In this document: positions 36,839 through 48,041 of the stretch, one piece after another
Position numbering within the stretch: the stretch's first letter is position 1
How the letters are laid out: the number at the start of each line of letters is the position of its first letter
Assembly: GCA_030062745.1 (NCBI GenBank)
Contig: CP099839.1
Coordinates: 16,926,733 to 16,990,732 of the forward strand
Direction: 5' to 3'
DNA: 64,000 bases
DNA from: Capitulum mitella
Taxonomy: Eukaryota > Arthropoda > Thecostraca > Pollicipedomorpha > Pollicipedidae
Notes under the pieces: model-generated
The model's database searches: none
What the model was told of the DNA's origin: nothing
Seen by the model: the letters and a program-made list of their open reading frames with translations, nothing else
Made by a program: the position numbers and the translations under genes

Positions 36839-38084
36839 TCAGCCCTATTCCCGGCAGGGGGGGGGGCTGAATCCGTCCCCCTTCAGATTTTTTGCTTCCC
36901 AATTCCAGGCTTTTTGACGCAGCTTCACGAAACTTAATGACTTTTCCTAGCTGTTCTTTCTACGTGCCATGACAAAATTCCAAAATTCTATTTTGTTCAG
37001 GAGCGGAGCCAGGCAACGTTTTCGGGAGGCATCTCCGGCCATTTTTGGTCATGTTGAGGGTAAAAGGAAAATGATTGCCAAAAATAGTGTTTTTAAGATA
37101 AAACTTAAAACTTGATATGGTTGCATAGCAAAATAGTTGGGCAACGTGCAGACACAATTTTGTTCATGTGAGGTCACTTTACAACGTCAGGTCAAGGTCA
37201 AAATTCAAAATTTGGTTCTATAGCAATAATTTCGGCACTTTTTCAAATGTCAAACCCGGAATATATATGACGTGAAAGGGTGCCCTCTACTTGTGTATCC
37301 AGGTTCAGCTTGATATCAGGTCGGGCCACGGAGCTATGACCTAAAATGTCATTGCGCGTACCCTATATCACAATAGCCGTAAAATGAAATTTTTGAAATA
37401 GAGTGAATTCGAGTGATTGAATACGTTTGAAATAATATTCAATGCACACGAGATCATTTCAAGTGGCTCCAAGGTCACTGGAGGTCATTTAGGTCACAAG
37501 TTGATCTGAAGAACCTGTGACCATGACAGTTCCCCCTTTTTTCATGTCCCTGGCACCGCCTATGCTAGCTTTATACAAACATTGCAATGCGATTTGTACT
37601 TCTTTAGCCTAACATGACTAGCAGAAACTAAAAAGTGTTTTTCCTTTTTATTCATTCAACTGCTGAAAATCTAATCCACCTATTTTTGAAAATCTGTGCA
37701 CGCCTATGAATTTCCTTAAAATTTCAAATATGTGTACCAATGGTAAAAGTCCTATCCATGATCCCTCGATTCATGCCAGTTTCATCGAAAACGGTCCATA
37801 AACAACGGAGTTATCAAGAAGTCCAAAAATACTCCTAATTTTGATATCTTTTCCCCTCTGTATCCACCGCTTTCAAAATGTTGAAAATTTCTTTTTATAA
37901 AAGTGTAGTTTACGTCATGGCAAATCGATTGCCGTTTGTTGCGATGAAATCGGACGTGTAGTTCTCGAGACCTGGGGGGGGGGGCGAATCGATCCCGCGA
38001 ATCAATCGCGAATGCCCCTGCGAATGGTTGATTCCCCCTGCCGGGAATCGACCATACCGTCTAGCCCTCCGGGAATAGGGTTAA
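36839..38084 (+). mobile_element. TTAA MITE family 1 copy, left TTAA mutated
   Basis: The left end reads TCAGCCCTATTCCCGGCAGG, so the TTAA has become TCAG. The right TTAA is at 38081-38084. The interior is close to the 3382 copy. About 40 extra bases (37991-38031) sit in the loop of the right palindrome. Confidence 0.88.
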
Positions 38085-39885
38085 CGTGCGATGCAGGATA
38101 TAAAAAGCCACATTCGAAATGAGTGTTCTTGATTGAAATCCAAAGTAGTGCATTGAGAAGTGGAGATGTAGTCATGACTCCTGACTCATGACCCCTGTAG
38201 GTCCACAACTATCTATACGTGAAAGTCAAACGCACGGCATTCTATGGAAAAATCACTTCTGTTGCGTCAACACCAGCTGTGGTGGCACGTGATATGTATT
38301 TGATGCCACTGAATGGTTGAGTTGGACGACACCACCTTGGAGGCCTGATCAGTGAGGAAGCTAGAATATGGTATTATTCTACCGCCAATGATAATGAAAA
38401 TAGTGAAACCTTGTGCTGTCGGATTTTCCGTCCATGAGGCAGCACAGCGCAGTGCAGCGCTGTGCGTCCTGGCTCAGTTTTCACCGAAGATTAGCTTTCA
38501 CTGGCGAATGCCGGCGAAAGTCAGCAAATCTAGATTGACCCCAAAAATGTGGGCATCACTGCATTCGGAAGCTAACTGCCAAAAAAGGCTAGCATTGCGC
38601 CAGCAGTAATACATCCATGTATCTCGCGGCGTTTTATCCCTGACACATGCTTCATGGCAACCTGCCTCGGCCGCTGTTTCCAAAATTAGTGGTAACAAAT
38701 AAACACTCAACAACACAATTCCAGCGAGTCAACTTAATCATTGGTCACGTGTTGTCCTGGGCTACACTGATCTATAGCTCTGGAAAAAAGTCTAGCATTT
38801 GAAGGAATTTTCCTGCATAGTATGTTACCAGTTCTTTTTTAGCAGTTTATTAGCCTTTATAGCTGACGGCGCAGCATCACGACAGTACCACGCATTGTCA
38901 CGACAGGCCAGAAGACATCTCTTCACGAATACCAACGATGCACGGAACATTGAAAAGACAGCACGTACATTATGGCGAACGTTGCTAACATTAGATTTCT
39001 GGAGTCCGGTTTTGGTCCCTTTCGATCTCTTACTGGCATGGAAAGCCAGTAAGAGATCTTCGTCATCGTAGAAAAAATGAATGTACATACTTGTTCAGTA
39101 CCTTCACGCAATCGGGTCTTACAAACCTGCTGCAATATAATGAATGAAAATTAAACTAGAAACAAAAAGATCCTATGTCTTATAGACCCGCTCCACTTCA
39201 ATGACTGAAAATTAGAACAGAAACAATGAAATCCTTTTAAAGGAAATTTCCAGATATATGTTTGCTTCAGACAGTAAATGCCACGGTAATATCGCATGGC
39301 GCAGACATAACCAGAAAAATATGAACATATGAGATCAACCAGAACATGGAACGTGTCCATAATACACACCGTAGAAGTTCAGGTCTGGTGATGCCAAAAG
39401 TGAATGTGGTGATTCATCCATAATAACTCGCCAGTAATCAGTCTACAATAAATACATGGCATATGCGCTATCAGGTGCCCCAGATAGTTTGGAAAGGTCA
39501 AGTACGTGTTTGACCGACTCTTCAAGACAATTTTCCACGTGCAGATCCAGTTCTTTCCAGCGCAAAGACAGCTGTCAGCAGCACATTGACATAACCGAAG
39601 ACAATAGCTTGGGAATATGTTCTCGGACAGGCTCCGGTGCCGGTAAAAAAATAAAACGTTTTTTCAGACATCATCACGCCAGCTTGTTGGCCGTCGCACT
39701 GAACCACCAACTACCCAGCCGTCACGCGACCTGAACGTCAGTATGCGGAAAGCAACAGTCCATCGCGCGCTACCGATAACGCCTACCACACCCCACTCCA
39801 TAGGATACCGTGCGCCAGTAACAGACCCCCCAAGCTCGCCACTGACCGATGCTACGCATGTTACCCCTCTCTTTTCCAGAGTCCG
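38085..39885. other. Downstream flank of carbonic anhydrase, no gene seen
   Basis: Contains the hairpin at 39024 and otherwise unremarkable sequence. The 3' UTR should lie at its right-hand end. Confidence 0.4.
39024..39058. repeat. Perfect 14-bp hairpin
   Basis: GATCTCTTACTGGC, loop ATGGAAA, then the exact complement. It lies 0.8 kb downstream of the carbonic anhydrase stop codon. No tail of Ts and no known RNA family. Confidence 0.9.
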
Positions 39886-40137
39886 TCACTGCCACGACAC
39901 GGCCGAGTGCCTGAGCAGCCTGGGCAGGGTGCAGGCGGCCAGGACCAGGACTGTGGCCAGGTCGCTCCTAGCCGCGGCCGCTCCGCCACGCAGAGCCCGG
40001 CTCAACACGTAGTCGTCGTAGTCGTCATCCTCCGGGCGACGCAGGTAGATGCTGCGGCCGTACCGGTTCTGTGTCGACCGGTAATTAGCGCCAATCTTCT
40101 GCTTCTCCGTCCGCTTCAGCGAGCGAAACAGCTGCAG
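39886..40137 (-). CDS. Carbonic anhydrase exon 6 (C-terminus, membrane-anchor signal)
   Basis: The acceptor follows a C-run of about eleven bases on the minus strand. I chose the first CAG, giving LQLFRSL, which continues the family helix; the next CAG, two codons downstream, would give LFRSL. Beyond the catalytic domain lie PEDDDYDDY, small residues that could serve as a GPI attachment site, a hydrophobic run and a short tail before the stop. No clear AATAAA signal was seen in the next 400 bases. Confidence 0.85.
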   Translation of the reverse strand: MQLFRSLKRTEKQKIGANYRSTQNRYGRSIYLRRPEDDDYDDYVLSRALRGGAAAARSDLATVLVLAACTLPRLLRHSAVSWQ

Positions 40138-43100
40138 CTGGGGGGGGGGGAGGTCGGGCTCAGTCGGCACCCATCCGCCGAACGAAACCCCCGGCTCTCG
40201 TCAAACGTTTCTGAAATAGCTCTTGACCGAGGATACCCCGAAGCATGGGCTTGATGTTCGAAGCATTTTGATGTTGCACGCAACGAACAAGTTAAAGAAT
40301 GGCAGATGTATATGGCAACAGAGAAATTCTCACTTGCTCCTGAAACGATAAATACGTATACCAGGCTCCAGTCCTCGATGCTTTCGCTTGGCAACACAAC
40401 ACAGAGCCCTGCGGCGCCCACTGGCCACGTACCTCCTGCTCGGTCGCCTTGACCGTCTCCTGGAAAATGGTCCAGGTGACGACCTCGTAGCAGCCTGGCG
40501 TGGTGAGCGAGCCGTTGTAGCGATAAAAGTCGTTGGTGTTCCAGGGCATTAGCTCCAGCAGGCGGGGTGGTTCGGCCACGTCGGTCGTGGATCCTCCCTC
40601 GGTGATCTGGGCAAGAGCCTCCTCCAGACGACCGATCGCTCGGTTGTTGATCTCGCTCACCTAGGCAGGTGGTGGCAGTTTTCAGCGGCGGGAAAGGACG
40701 GGACAGACTGCGAGAGCGACACCCTCCACATCACTTAAAGTGAAGGAAGGAATGTTCACTGGCACAAATATACACTGGCAGAACTAAAATGTGATGCCCT
40801 GTCCAAGAACCGTAGGACGCAAAATCGATAGTAGCGAAACCAGCTAACATTTTAAGGGGATAAAATGTCAAGAAAAAATGAATGAACACTCCTTTAGATA
40901 CGCCAAGGCAACAAATTGCCACGTTATTCTGCACAGAGAGTTGATGATGCCAAGAGATAACCTTCACCGACAAATCCGCCCACAGACGTACGTATAAACA
41001 ATGAGAGACGGGAAACGAACCTCGAACAGAACCGCAAGCACCGCAAGGCCGTCAGGATGCTCTAACGCGTCCTTCATCTTCGGGTACTTGGTGTTCTTGC
41101 AAACTACGTGCATCTCGAGTGGGTAACTGCGACAGATCACCAACGTAAACAGAAAAGGAGAAAAAAGCAAACGTCTAGCAGAGCAGCTGACCAAAGACGC
41201 CTGAGAACAAGCGTATCATCCGACCTCCTTTTCAGGGAAGAGGCCCCACCTGTTGACATCATTCATTTCATTTATTCACAAAAAACGCTGCGATCAACAA
41301 AATCAAGTCATCCTTTAAACTAACTGAACGTGTCGAATCTATGGCATCGGTCCTTGCCAGGATGTAATACTGGTCGGATAACGGCTCCACTTGATCATGC
41401 ACTCAGGCATCGACTCACTGTCTGCCGTCGATGGTATGTTCGGAGCCCTCGGTGTCATCTTCGCCCCAGTGAAAATGGAAGCCGACCACTTCAAACTCCC
41501 CGGGCAGGCCGCCGCTTCGCACCAATGGTATCTTTTCGGTGGTCATCGTTGCACCGGCTGCGACGCAGACAGAAGGCGTGTCCAACCATAACTCACCCGC
41601 TCGTCCATCATGATGGCCAGGATACACAGTGGCCAGTACCGCATGTCAGAAGGGCCACTGTGTCGGCAGACGCCATCCGTTCCGAAAAGCGTTCCGAAAA
41701 GCGAAAGCGTTACACGAAGTAGTACGAATCAGGCACGGAGTCCAAATGTTATAGATTGTGGTTAACCCTCTTGCTCATCCTAAATCGCATTCTGGCAAAT
41801 CATGTAGAGCAATATAAATCTAAAATCTGCGTATGGGTAAAGACCAAAGGTCAACGACATGATGGCAACAGGAGATAAATCAAGTGTATCACGATGCGTG
41901 CCGATGAGAAAATGAGCTAGTCTTCTTTTAGCCCTCGACTTGCTGGCGCAGGGAGCCTTAGATGCCTCCACTCTTTTCTATCACGTATATCCTCATAACT
42001 AAAGCGTGTAACGTCATCAAATTTCCGGTACCCCTCAGTAATCCATTTCTCTCCCTTTGGTCAAAACATATTGTGGAGCTGATCCAATGTTACATCAAAA
42101 GGAACTTATCAAGACGATAACGTTTTACGTTTTTGCCGTTTTTCCAAGATTGCTTGATATTCATCGATACGCTAGCGCTTCAAAATAGCTCATGGCACGC
42201 AGTATGTGATATGTCACGACAGACCAATTTCGGCCACGGACAACCTCACACGATGTCACAATCAATCAGATCATATGAGAACAAATTTGGACATTTAGCG
42301 TCAGTTTAAACCACAAAACAGGTCGTGAGGCCATGTCAGGATTTTTTTTGCGTTCATACACGACAATTTTTGCCATCTTCAGGTCCGTCAAATGCTGACA
42401 CTTGACGTGAGCTGGGACCGCAGGCATGATTTGGGGGTAAAAAACTGCACGGGGTCAGACCCCCTCACGCCTTAGCAACTGCCGAATGGAGGCGAGAATG
42501 GCGTTCTCAGACAGACGTGAAAGTGAAAAGCACGAAGCTACTCACCGCTGTGATAGTTGTTGGTTAGGTTCATGTGTATTGGTATTTCATCAAAGTGGTA
42601 GAACTCCATGGGTTTGAAGCGTTTGCGGATGGTGCTGCTGGTTTCGATACCGATCGGGGACTGACGATGGCTCTCGCAGTGTTTGTAGCCCATTTCACTC
42701 CAGTGGTCCGGCCCTGGGACGAGGCGGCTCAATTTGTCACCATCCACAACCAGTCCGGTCTGCCGGTCTGCCAATCTGCCAATGCCAGGTGGCTTTCACG
42801 TTATCACGTGATGCCTGGAATGCGGATTAACTAAAGGGAGGGCCCACCAATAAACGGCGCAAATGCAAAAATATTGCCGTTTGAAAAAAACACTTTACCA
42901 AATGCTTTTATTTCGCTGGCATGATCTCACTGTACAACCATTCCTTAGGGTGAGAATGCCCCAGAATCAAACATAGGTATATCCAAAAGGAAGAATGGCC
43001 GGTGCAATGCGGGTACAATGTATCTTATACGGTTTCTTACCACTCTCTCCTTCGTATGACCATTCGAGGCCTGAAACAAAACAGCATTGACCACCCATTA

Positions 43101-43455
43101 GTTCCAGAAAACTATTTGTATAACCTTAATGCATGTGAGGATAGCAATGCGGAAAGATGCGAGAACATGAACGAATCCTTAGCGACAGCAAAGCCTATGC
43201 ACGAGCGACCGGTGCAGGGTAACTGCCTGACTATGCCACCAAAATAACAGCTCGCCACAAACAAAGCTAGACGAACCATGTCTGAACGGCAAACAACTCA
43301 ATTGTTTGCACAAAACAAACGGTTCAGTTGTTTGATATCAGACCACCATCGCCAGAAATGCCTCAGGGAAAAGGCGACCAGCCCGACTAACCGGCATGGA
43401 CTCGGTGCGAGCAGGTCACCAGCGTCAGCAGCGTCAGCAGCAAGTGCCGGTCCAT
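39886..43455 (-). CDS. Secreted, probably GPI-anchored alpha-carbonic anhydrase (six exons, complete)
   Basis: Alpha-carbonic anhydrase catalyses reversible CO2 hydration to bicarbonate and a proton; this form should act outside the cell. The CDS joins 43455-43392, 42713-42546, 41557-41419, 41126-41021, 40660-40433 and 40137-39886. Intron phases 1, 1, 2, 0 and 0 all match and the total is 957 nt, giving 318 residues. Family residues are present: FHFHWG and the EMHVVC histidine bind zinc, NNYHS holds the proton-shuttle histidine, SEHTIDG the conserved Glu, and GSLTTPGC the substrate threonines. Cysteines in KHCESHRQSPI and TTPGC could form the disulfide known from extracellular isoforms. A signal peptide opens the protein. 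The C-terminus carries an acidic-tyrosine tract and then a hydrophobic stretch (LATVLVLAACTL), which suggests a GPI signal or membrane anchor. The usual TTPPC is TTPGC here. The exon model is my reading of splice sites; no transcript was available. A further tiny exon after exon 1 cannot be excluded. Confidence 0.93.
40433..40660 (-). CDS. Carbonic anhydrase exon 5 (substrate threonines)
   Basis: Acceptor CTGCCTAG precedes 40660 and donor GAG|GTACGT follows 40433; both ends are phase 0. It encodes VSEINN, FYRYNGSLTTPGC and VVTWTIF, the most conserved C-terminal block of the family. Confidence 0.93.
41021..41126 (-). CDS. Carbonic anhydrase exon 4 (third zinc ligand)
   Basis: Acceptor CTGTCGCAG precedes 41126 and completes the split histidine codon from exon 3. 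It encodes YPLEMHVV (third zinc ligand) and GLAVLAVLFE, part of the hydrophobic pocket. The donor is GAG|GTTCGT, weaker than the others, and phase 0. Confidence 0.92.
41419..41557 (-). CDS. Carbonic anhydrase exon 3 (zinc site)
   Basis: A pyrimidine-rich acceptor ends in GTCGCAG before 41557, and the donor CA|GTGAGT follows 41419 (phase 2). It encodes GGLPGEFEVVGFHFHWG with two zinc ligands, and GSEHTIDGR. Open reading upstream of the acceptor is intronic. Confidence 0.92.
42546..42713 (-). CDS. Carbonic anhydrase exon 2
   Basis: Acceptor CAG lies just before 42713 and donor G|GTGAG just after 42546. It encodes GPDHW, the first conserved cysteine, RQSPIGI and NNYHS, the latter carrying the proton-shuttle histidine (His64 in human CA II numbering). 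Confidence 0.92.
43392..43455 (-). CDS. Carbonic anhydrase exon 1 (signal peptide)
   Basis: The ATG is at 43455-43453. The exon encodes a short charged start, a leucine/threonine/valine-rich core (HLLLTLLTLVTC) and a small-residue cleavage region ending in VHA. The donor after 43392 reads G|GTTAGT, phase 1, which matches the phase-1 acceptor of exon 2. This ORF is too short to stand out alone; it was found by looking upstream for a signal peptide with the right phase. Confidence 0.8.
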
Positions 43456-46270
43456 CGCGTCCGTGTCCGTGCCTCACTGCGGTCGCTCGGCACTCGAACT
43501 AACCTGCCTGGCGGCCGGCGCCGGCTAGCCGTCTCCTCGGCAGATCACGTGGTTTCCGCGCGCTATCGGGGAGCGGAGAGGTGGGCGTTAGGGGGGGCGA
43601 TGATCTGCGGACGTTACCGGGGGGGGGGAAGAGGGAGAGGCGGCCGTAGACCGCATGGCGCGGAAAGACCGCAAAGCCTTTCCGCCTCCGCTGCAGGGAC
43701 AGATAATCAGCCCAAGTGCCCACCAATAAAGCCCAAAACGTGAAACTTCAGTAATTGTTGTCATTTGAAATTTTTATTCTTTATATCATTTTTGAACACC
43801 ATGCCATGTCAAGCCACTGACGTGTTCCGTGTTTAAACAACATATATCACAAAAGGGTGAGGAATACCCTTATCCCAGGGACTATAAGGGTGAGGAAATG
43901 GTAAACCAAAAATTTCTTGGAAGCTAGCAGTTCCTTCTTTGCAAAACGCATGTTTCAAATCTTTTTCTGAAATTTCACTGTCATAGGTTGAGTTCACCCT
44001 TCCTCAGACGCTTTTTTGCCGTGTTGCCGAAAATCGCCAGGTTATAGATACGGCATTTGAGTTCACACAATCATTACAGACAATAACTTTGCTGTCTCCC
44101 GAGATAGTTTTCATGAGCAAATGGTATTGATTTTGCATGCTTAGCGCAAGCCAGTCACATGGTATTCAAGAATGCCAGATTTTTTCTCGTTCTATTTTTT
44201 TATTTATTAACAGATCTGGCACTACGTGACCTCATGTGGTATCAGATGATAACAAGAGACTGATCAGGGGCAGCAACCCAAAGCGACAAACTGAGGCACC
44301 TTGGTGTACCTGATAACTTGTCGTCAATGATGTTCTGTATTTGATGTGCCGTTTCTCTAAGTCCATTAGTTCTCACGCCATAAGGGTTCCTCAGGCATCC
44401 TGGATCGGCGAACGTTTGATGCAGTTGGTATGAAGCGCCCTCGCCACTTAAAAGAAAACTAAAGTAAAAATGTCTTCAACGGTTTGCCAAAGTTGTCCTT
44501 CTACACCTTTTTTTGCCGAACATTGTCAACTTATATGATTAAGAGTAGCTCGGTTTCTTCTACATTCCACTGCAATTCTAACGCATTTTTTGCGTCACAA
44601 GTCCAAAACCTCAAAGCCAATTATGACGGGTCCTGCGGCCCAGCAAAGTTGGACCATTGGTGGAGAGTCCAATCAGCAGGTGGCGGACGGCTGTACTGTG
44701 TAAATTGAGCGGCTCCTGCCGGCCGACCAGAAACCAAAATGTGTCGCTTTTTGGGGGGCTGTGTGATGAGTCTACCAAGCATGAAGATACGCAGGGACAG
44801 GTCAAATGTTTAACACGAACGACCACGCCGTTTTCATTACCTATTGAGTCGACCCGTTGGTTCCGGTGACTACATATTGTGAAAAGCTAGCTGCGAAGAA
44901 ATTAAATGCCCCTTTGTTTAGGTAACCTAGGTAAGGTCAATGAAACTCAGGTGAGTTTTACAGTGCGACTTTCTGTGAAAAGTTAGCGTGGCAGAATGTT
45001 TTGGGAACGCATGATTATAGAATATAAGTTCATATACTCTAAACGCCGGCATGTTTTGAGTTAAATCCAAGTCAGTCAGCGTCAGTTACGAAGCATTCAA
45101 TCCTCTGTCCCTTTCCTAGTCTACTCGCCTGATCTCAAAGAAAGTCTTTGAGATTTGTGTCTGGTGGGAAGTCCCGTTGGGTTGGCCCCAATTTTTCTGA
45201 CCTTGTTGATGATTTCAGGGTATGTTGGTTCATCTTTCCAATGAGCAGCCTGTAATATTTTCGTCCCTCTTACGAAGTGTTAAATACTCATAGTCCAACT
45301 TTTTTTCTCTCTCTCTCTTAGTTTATTATTATTTTCACATGATTATCATTCACATCTATGAAAACATTTTCTGACATTAAACATGGCACGCGCTCACGTT
45401 GGCACGACCGGCGCCGACGGACGCACGCGACCCCGCCCAGCCGCAGGAGCGAAAGCATTGCCTACCAAAGAAAGTTTGAACGTTCACACCTTCATTCACG
45501 CACATTGGGGAAATCACTCTTGTTCCCCGCAAGAAATGTCAGATACGCAAGGCAGAAATAGCTCACGAGGCGTCGACTGGAAAAACAAAAATGAAAAAAA
45601 CGAAAAAACGTAAACGGACCAAGCACAGAACAGTGACATCCGTCGTGGCACGTACTGGCCAACAAATGATGCGGAAATGATTAGCAGGTAAAAGGCACAG
45701 CTAGCACCAGGTGCTACTATCATTGTTTAGTTCCGAAGATCGACGTCTAGGTAATTCAGCCCAGCCCATTTTTTATGAAATTTCTCCAGCGTGTTGTTGA
45801 CCTTAGCACTACAGTACTCGCTTACCAAATATGACCGTAGCACGCCTTGATATGGAAAAGAGCGAAGGACGTCCCTTGGTGTTAATCGTATGTATTGCAC
45901 TTCCTACCAAATGGCTGAAAATCCCGCTGCCTTCGACTTCCACATTACTTCCTTTTTGTCGATTTTAAGTACTAAACCATTAAGCTGTTTTGTATTCAAC
46001 CAGACTATCAAGACATTCCAGAGATTCTGGGCTCAGGGGCAATGCCAGAACGCATGTAAAATGCCATCTCGCTCTGGACAATGCTCGCACATCTGTGTCT
46101 TTTATTTTCATTTTCTTTAGCAAGGTATTTGTGGCTACGGTTCTGGTAATTACTTTGTAACGGATGCCTCTATATTGATAAGGGGGCGCTTTAAGGTATA
46201 AATATACACCAGGCCAATCATTCTCTGAAATTCTCGTTCTCACGCACCCTCCCATATTCTGACCTGATCT
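43456..46270. other. Carbonic anhydrase upstream flank, no further gene seen
   Basis: 43456-43690 is GC-rich with many CpG steps, as expected near a promoter, but I identified no TATA box. The remainder is AT-rich. Confidence 0.4.
45132..45154. repeat. 10-bp hairpin
   Basis: ATCTCAAAGA, loop AAG, TCTTTGAGAT. Nothing around it suggests a function. Confidence 0.7.
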
Positions 46271-46296
46271 TTTGTTTTTTTTTTTTTATTACAACG

Positions 46297-47160
46297 TTAC
46301 AAGTGAGATGTACGGGTCTTCCTATCCACAATAAAGCTAATAATAGGATCCATGCTGGGTTCGTTAATCTTTTTCCTTTTCCTTGCTTGTTTCCGCTTTG
46401 CAGGCGAACTTTCTAGCAGGACACCATAGTCTACAAATGCTGCCTGGATTCTATATAATGTTTTAAAGGTCTCGGATATCATAAGAGATCCATCTGGGTT
46501 TAGCAGGTCAATTAATGTTCAAATGCCTTTCCTGAACCAGTATTTTACCCAACTCTTCTTGAACCTGGTGAAATCCGAGAAGAAGAGAGAGCTAGCAGTT
46601 ATATCGTCAATGCCCATTTCGAAGTTTTCTTCGAAACCTGCTAAATCTAACAGAACGTCTTTCCAATACTGTTTTTTTATGACCACCGCTTTCCTCCTCA
46701 TTGCCAAATGATCCATGTGTCAAAACTCTATGTGTTTATTGACTTCTAGGCCAATAATATTGTTCAGACACTGCGTTTTGTGATCAGTCGTTTAATCCAT
46801 GTTATTTTCAGAGCTCATATGTATGCTTTTGGGTCGACCATTCCCACACCTCCATCTATGAGAGGCCTGTCAAGTGTGGTACGTTTTATTTTGTCTTTCT
46901 TTCCATGCCAAAGGAACGAATATAACGTGTTAGTTAATTCATCTAAAATATTTCCAGATAGTTTTGGGACTGACATGAAGAGGTAGCTTACCTCGGATAT
47001 CAGTAATGATTTAATTACTTTTATTTTTCCTTGCAGTGACAAGTTTCTGTGCCTCTATTTAGAAGTTTCACGTTTAATGTCGTTGATCTTTTCATTGTAG
47101 ACATCTAGTACGCTGTTTAAATTATTTTCGTAGGTGATGCCTAATATCTTCAAAGCACCT
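46297..47160 (-). pseudogene. LINE ORF2 C-terminal region, broken
   Basis: Fragments in several frames: ALKILGITYENN with its following helix near 47150-47060, the LSLQGKIKVIKSL block at 47042-46815, WKDVLLDLAGFEENFEMG with SWVKYWFRKGI at 46716-46519, and the DGSLMISETFKTLYRIQ block at 46482-46297. Their order matches the C-terminal third of L1/Tx1-type ORF2 proteins. Stops and frame changes separate them. Confidence 0.75.
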
Positions 47161-47169
47161 GCACTTGCG

Positions 47170-48041
47170 AGGGATTCTCTTTAATGTATCCTGACCAGTA
47201 GATGGGTAACGCATATTCCTCTACTGTACTGATCATGGTAGCCTTAAGCAGATTTCCATAGTTTAAATCTTCAGCAAGGATGCATTGAACTTAAAAAGCC
47301 CTCTTCCTCTTGGCTGTTTTGCAATATCTATCTGAAGTGGTACTATAGAGTGATCTGATTGGTAACCTTATAGAGTTTCAGTCTTTGTCACATACCCCTC
47401 CAAGCTCTTACTTATCAAGAACATGTCTAATCTGGCTTGCTTAACAATGGGGAAACGCCATGTGTATTGTCTAAGTTCAGGGTTTCGTTCCCGAAATATG
47501 TCTATGACTTCATTTTCAGACAAAAGTTTTCTTACAGCCTCCCTTGCTCTTATATTGCTTTCATGCAAGTGATTCTGATTGTCCGTGTTTTGATTCGAAG
47601 TCGAGTTGAAATCGCCAGCAGTTATGATAGGAATATTTTCATCTTCCCAATACCTTTTTATGTTTTCTGCCAATGCATAGAAAAAGCCAGGCTCGTCTGA
47701 GCTAGGTCCATACACATTAACCAGGCACAATTCTATGCTGTCATTTATCTTAGCCTTAGTAATAATGAAGTTTCCGTTGCTATCTAAATTTGTTTCCCGA
47801 AAATTTGCGTCAATGTTTTTGGTAAGTATTGCCGCAACACGAGCATTGTTTGCATAAGGTGCTACAACAACATCACTTCCCCAATCGTTACTGAAGTAGG
47901 GCACTCCTATTTCCGTACAGTGTGCATCCTGCAGGAAGATGATGTAGAGCCCTGATTACGTAGATAGCAAAAGATATCCTTTCTCTTTTTAAAGTCTCCA
48001 GGGGCTCTGCAGTTAAATGAAGCAGACTTGATTTCATTCAT
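47170..48041 (-). pseudogene. LINE endonuclease domain, frameshifted
   Basis: The first ATG is at 48041-48039, followed by SFNCR and DFKKRKDIF, the usual opening of an L1 endonuclease. A frameshift near 47960 is needed to reach IIFLQDAHCTEIGVPYFSNDWG. The long open part (47904-47368) shows VNVYGPSSDEPGFF, ITAGDFNS and RLDMFLIS, the family motifs around catalytic Asp, Asn and Arg residues. A stop and frame change at about 47368 precede SDHSIVPLQI, which belongs to the same domain. Confidence 0.85.

Larger units (their letters stand above)
46271..48041 (-). mobile_element. Internally deleted LINE (L1/Tx1-like)
   Basis: On the minus strand the order is an APE-type endonuclease, a linker (GRGLFKFNASLL), then directly the post-palm C-terminal part of the ORF2 protein (LSLQGKIKVIKSL, FLWHGKKDKIKR, GGVGMVD), followed by an A-rich tail at 46271-46289. 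The catalytic palm of the reverse transcriptase, expected between linker and C-terminus, is missing; the join is near 47155. Several stops and frame changes show that it is dead. Assignment to the L1/Tx1 group rests on the RT C-terminal motifs and is an inference. Confidence 0.85.
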
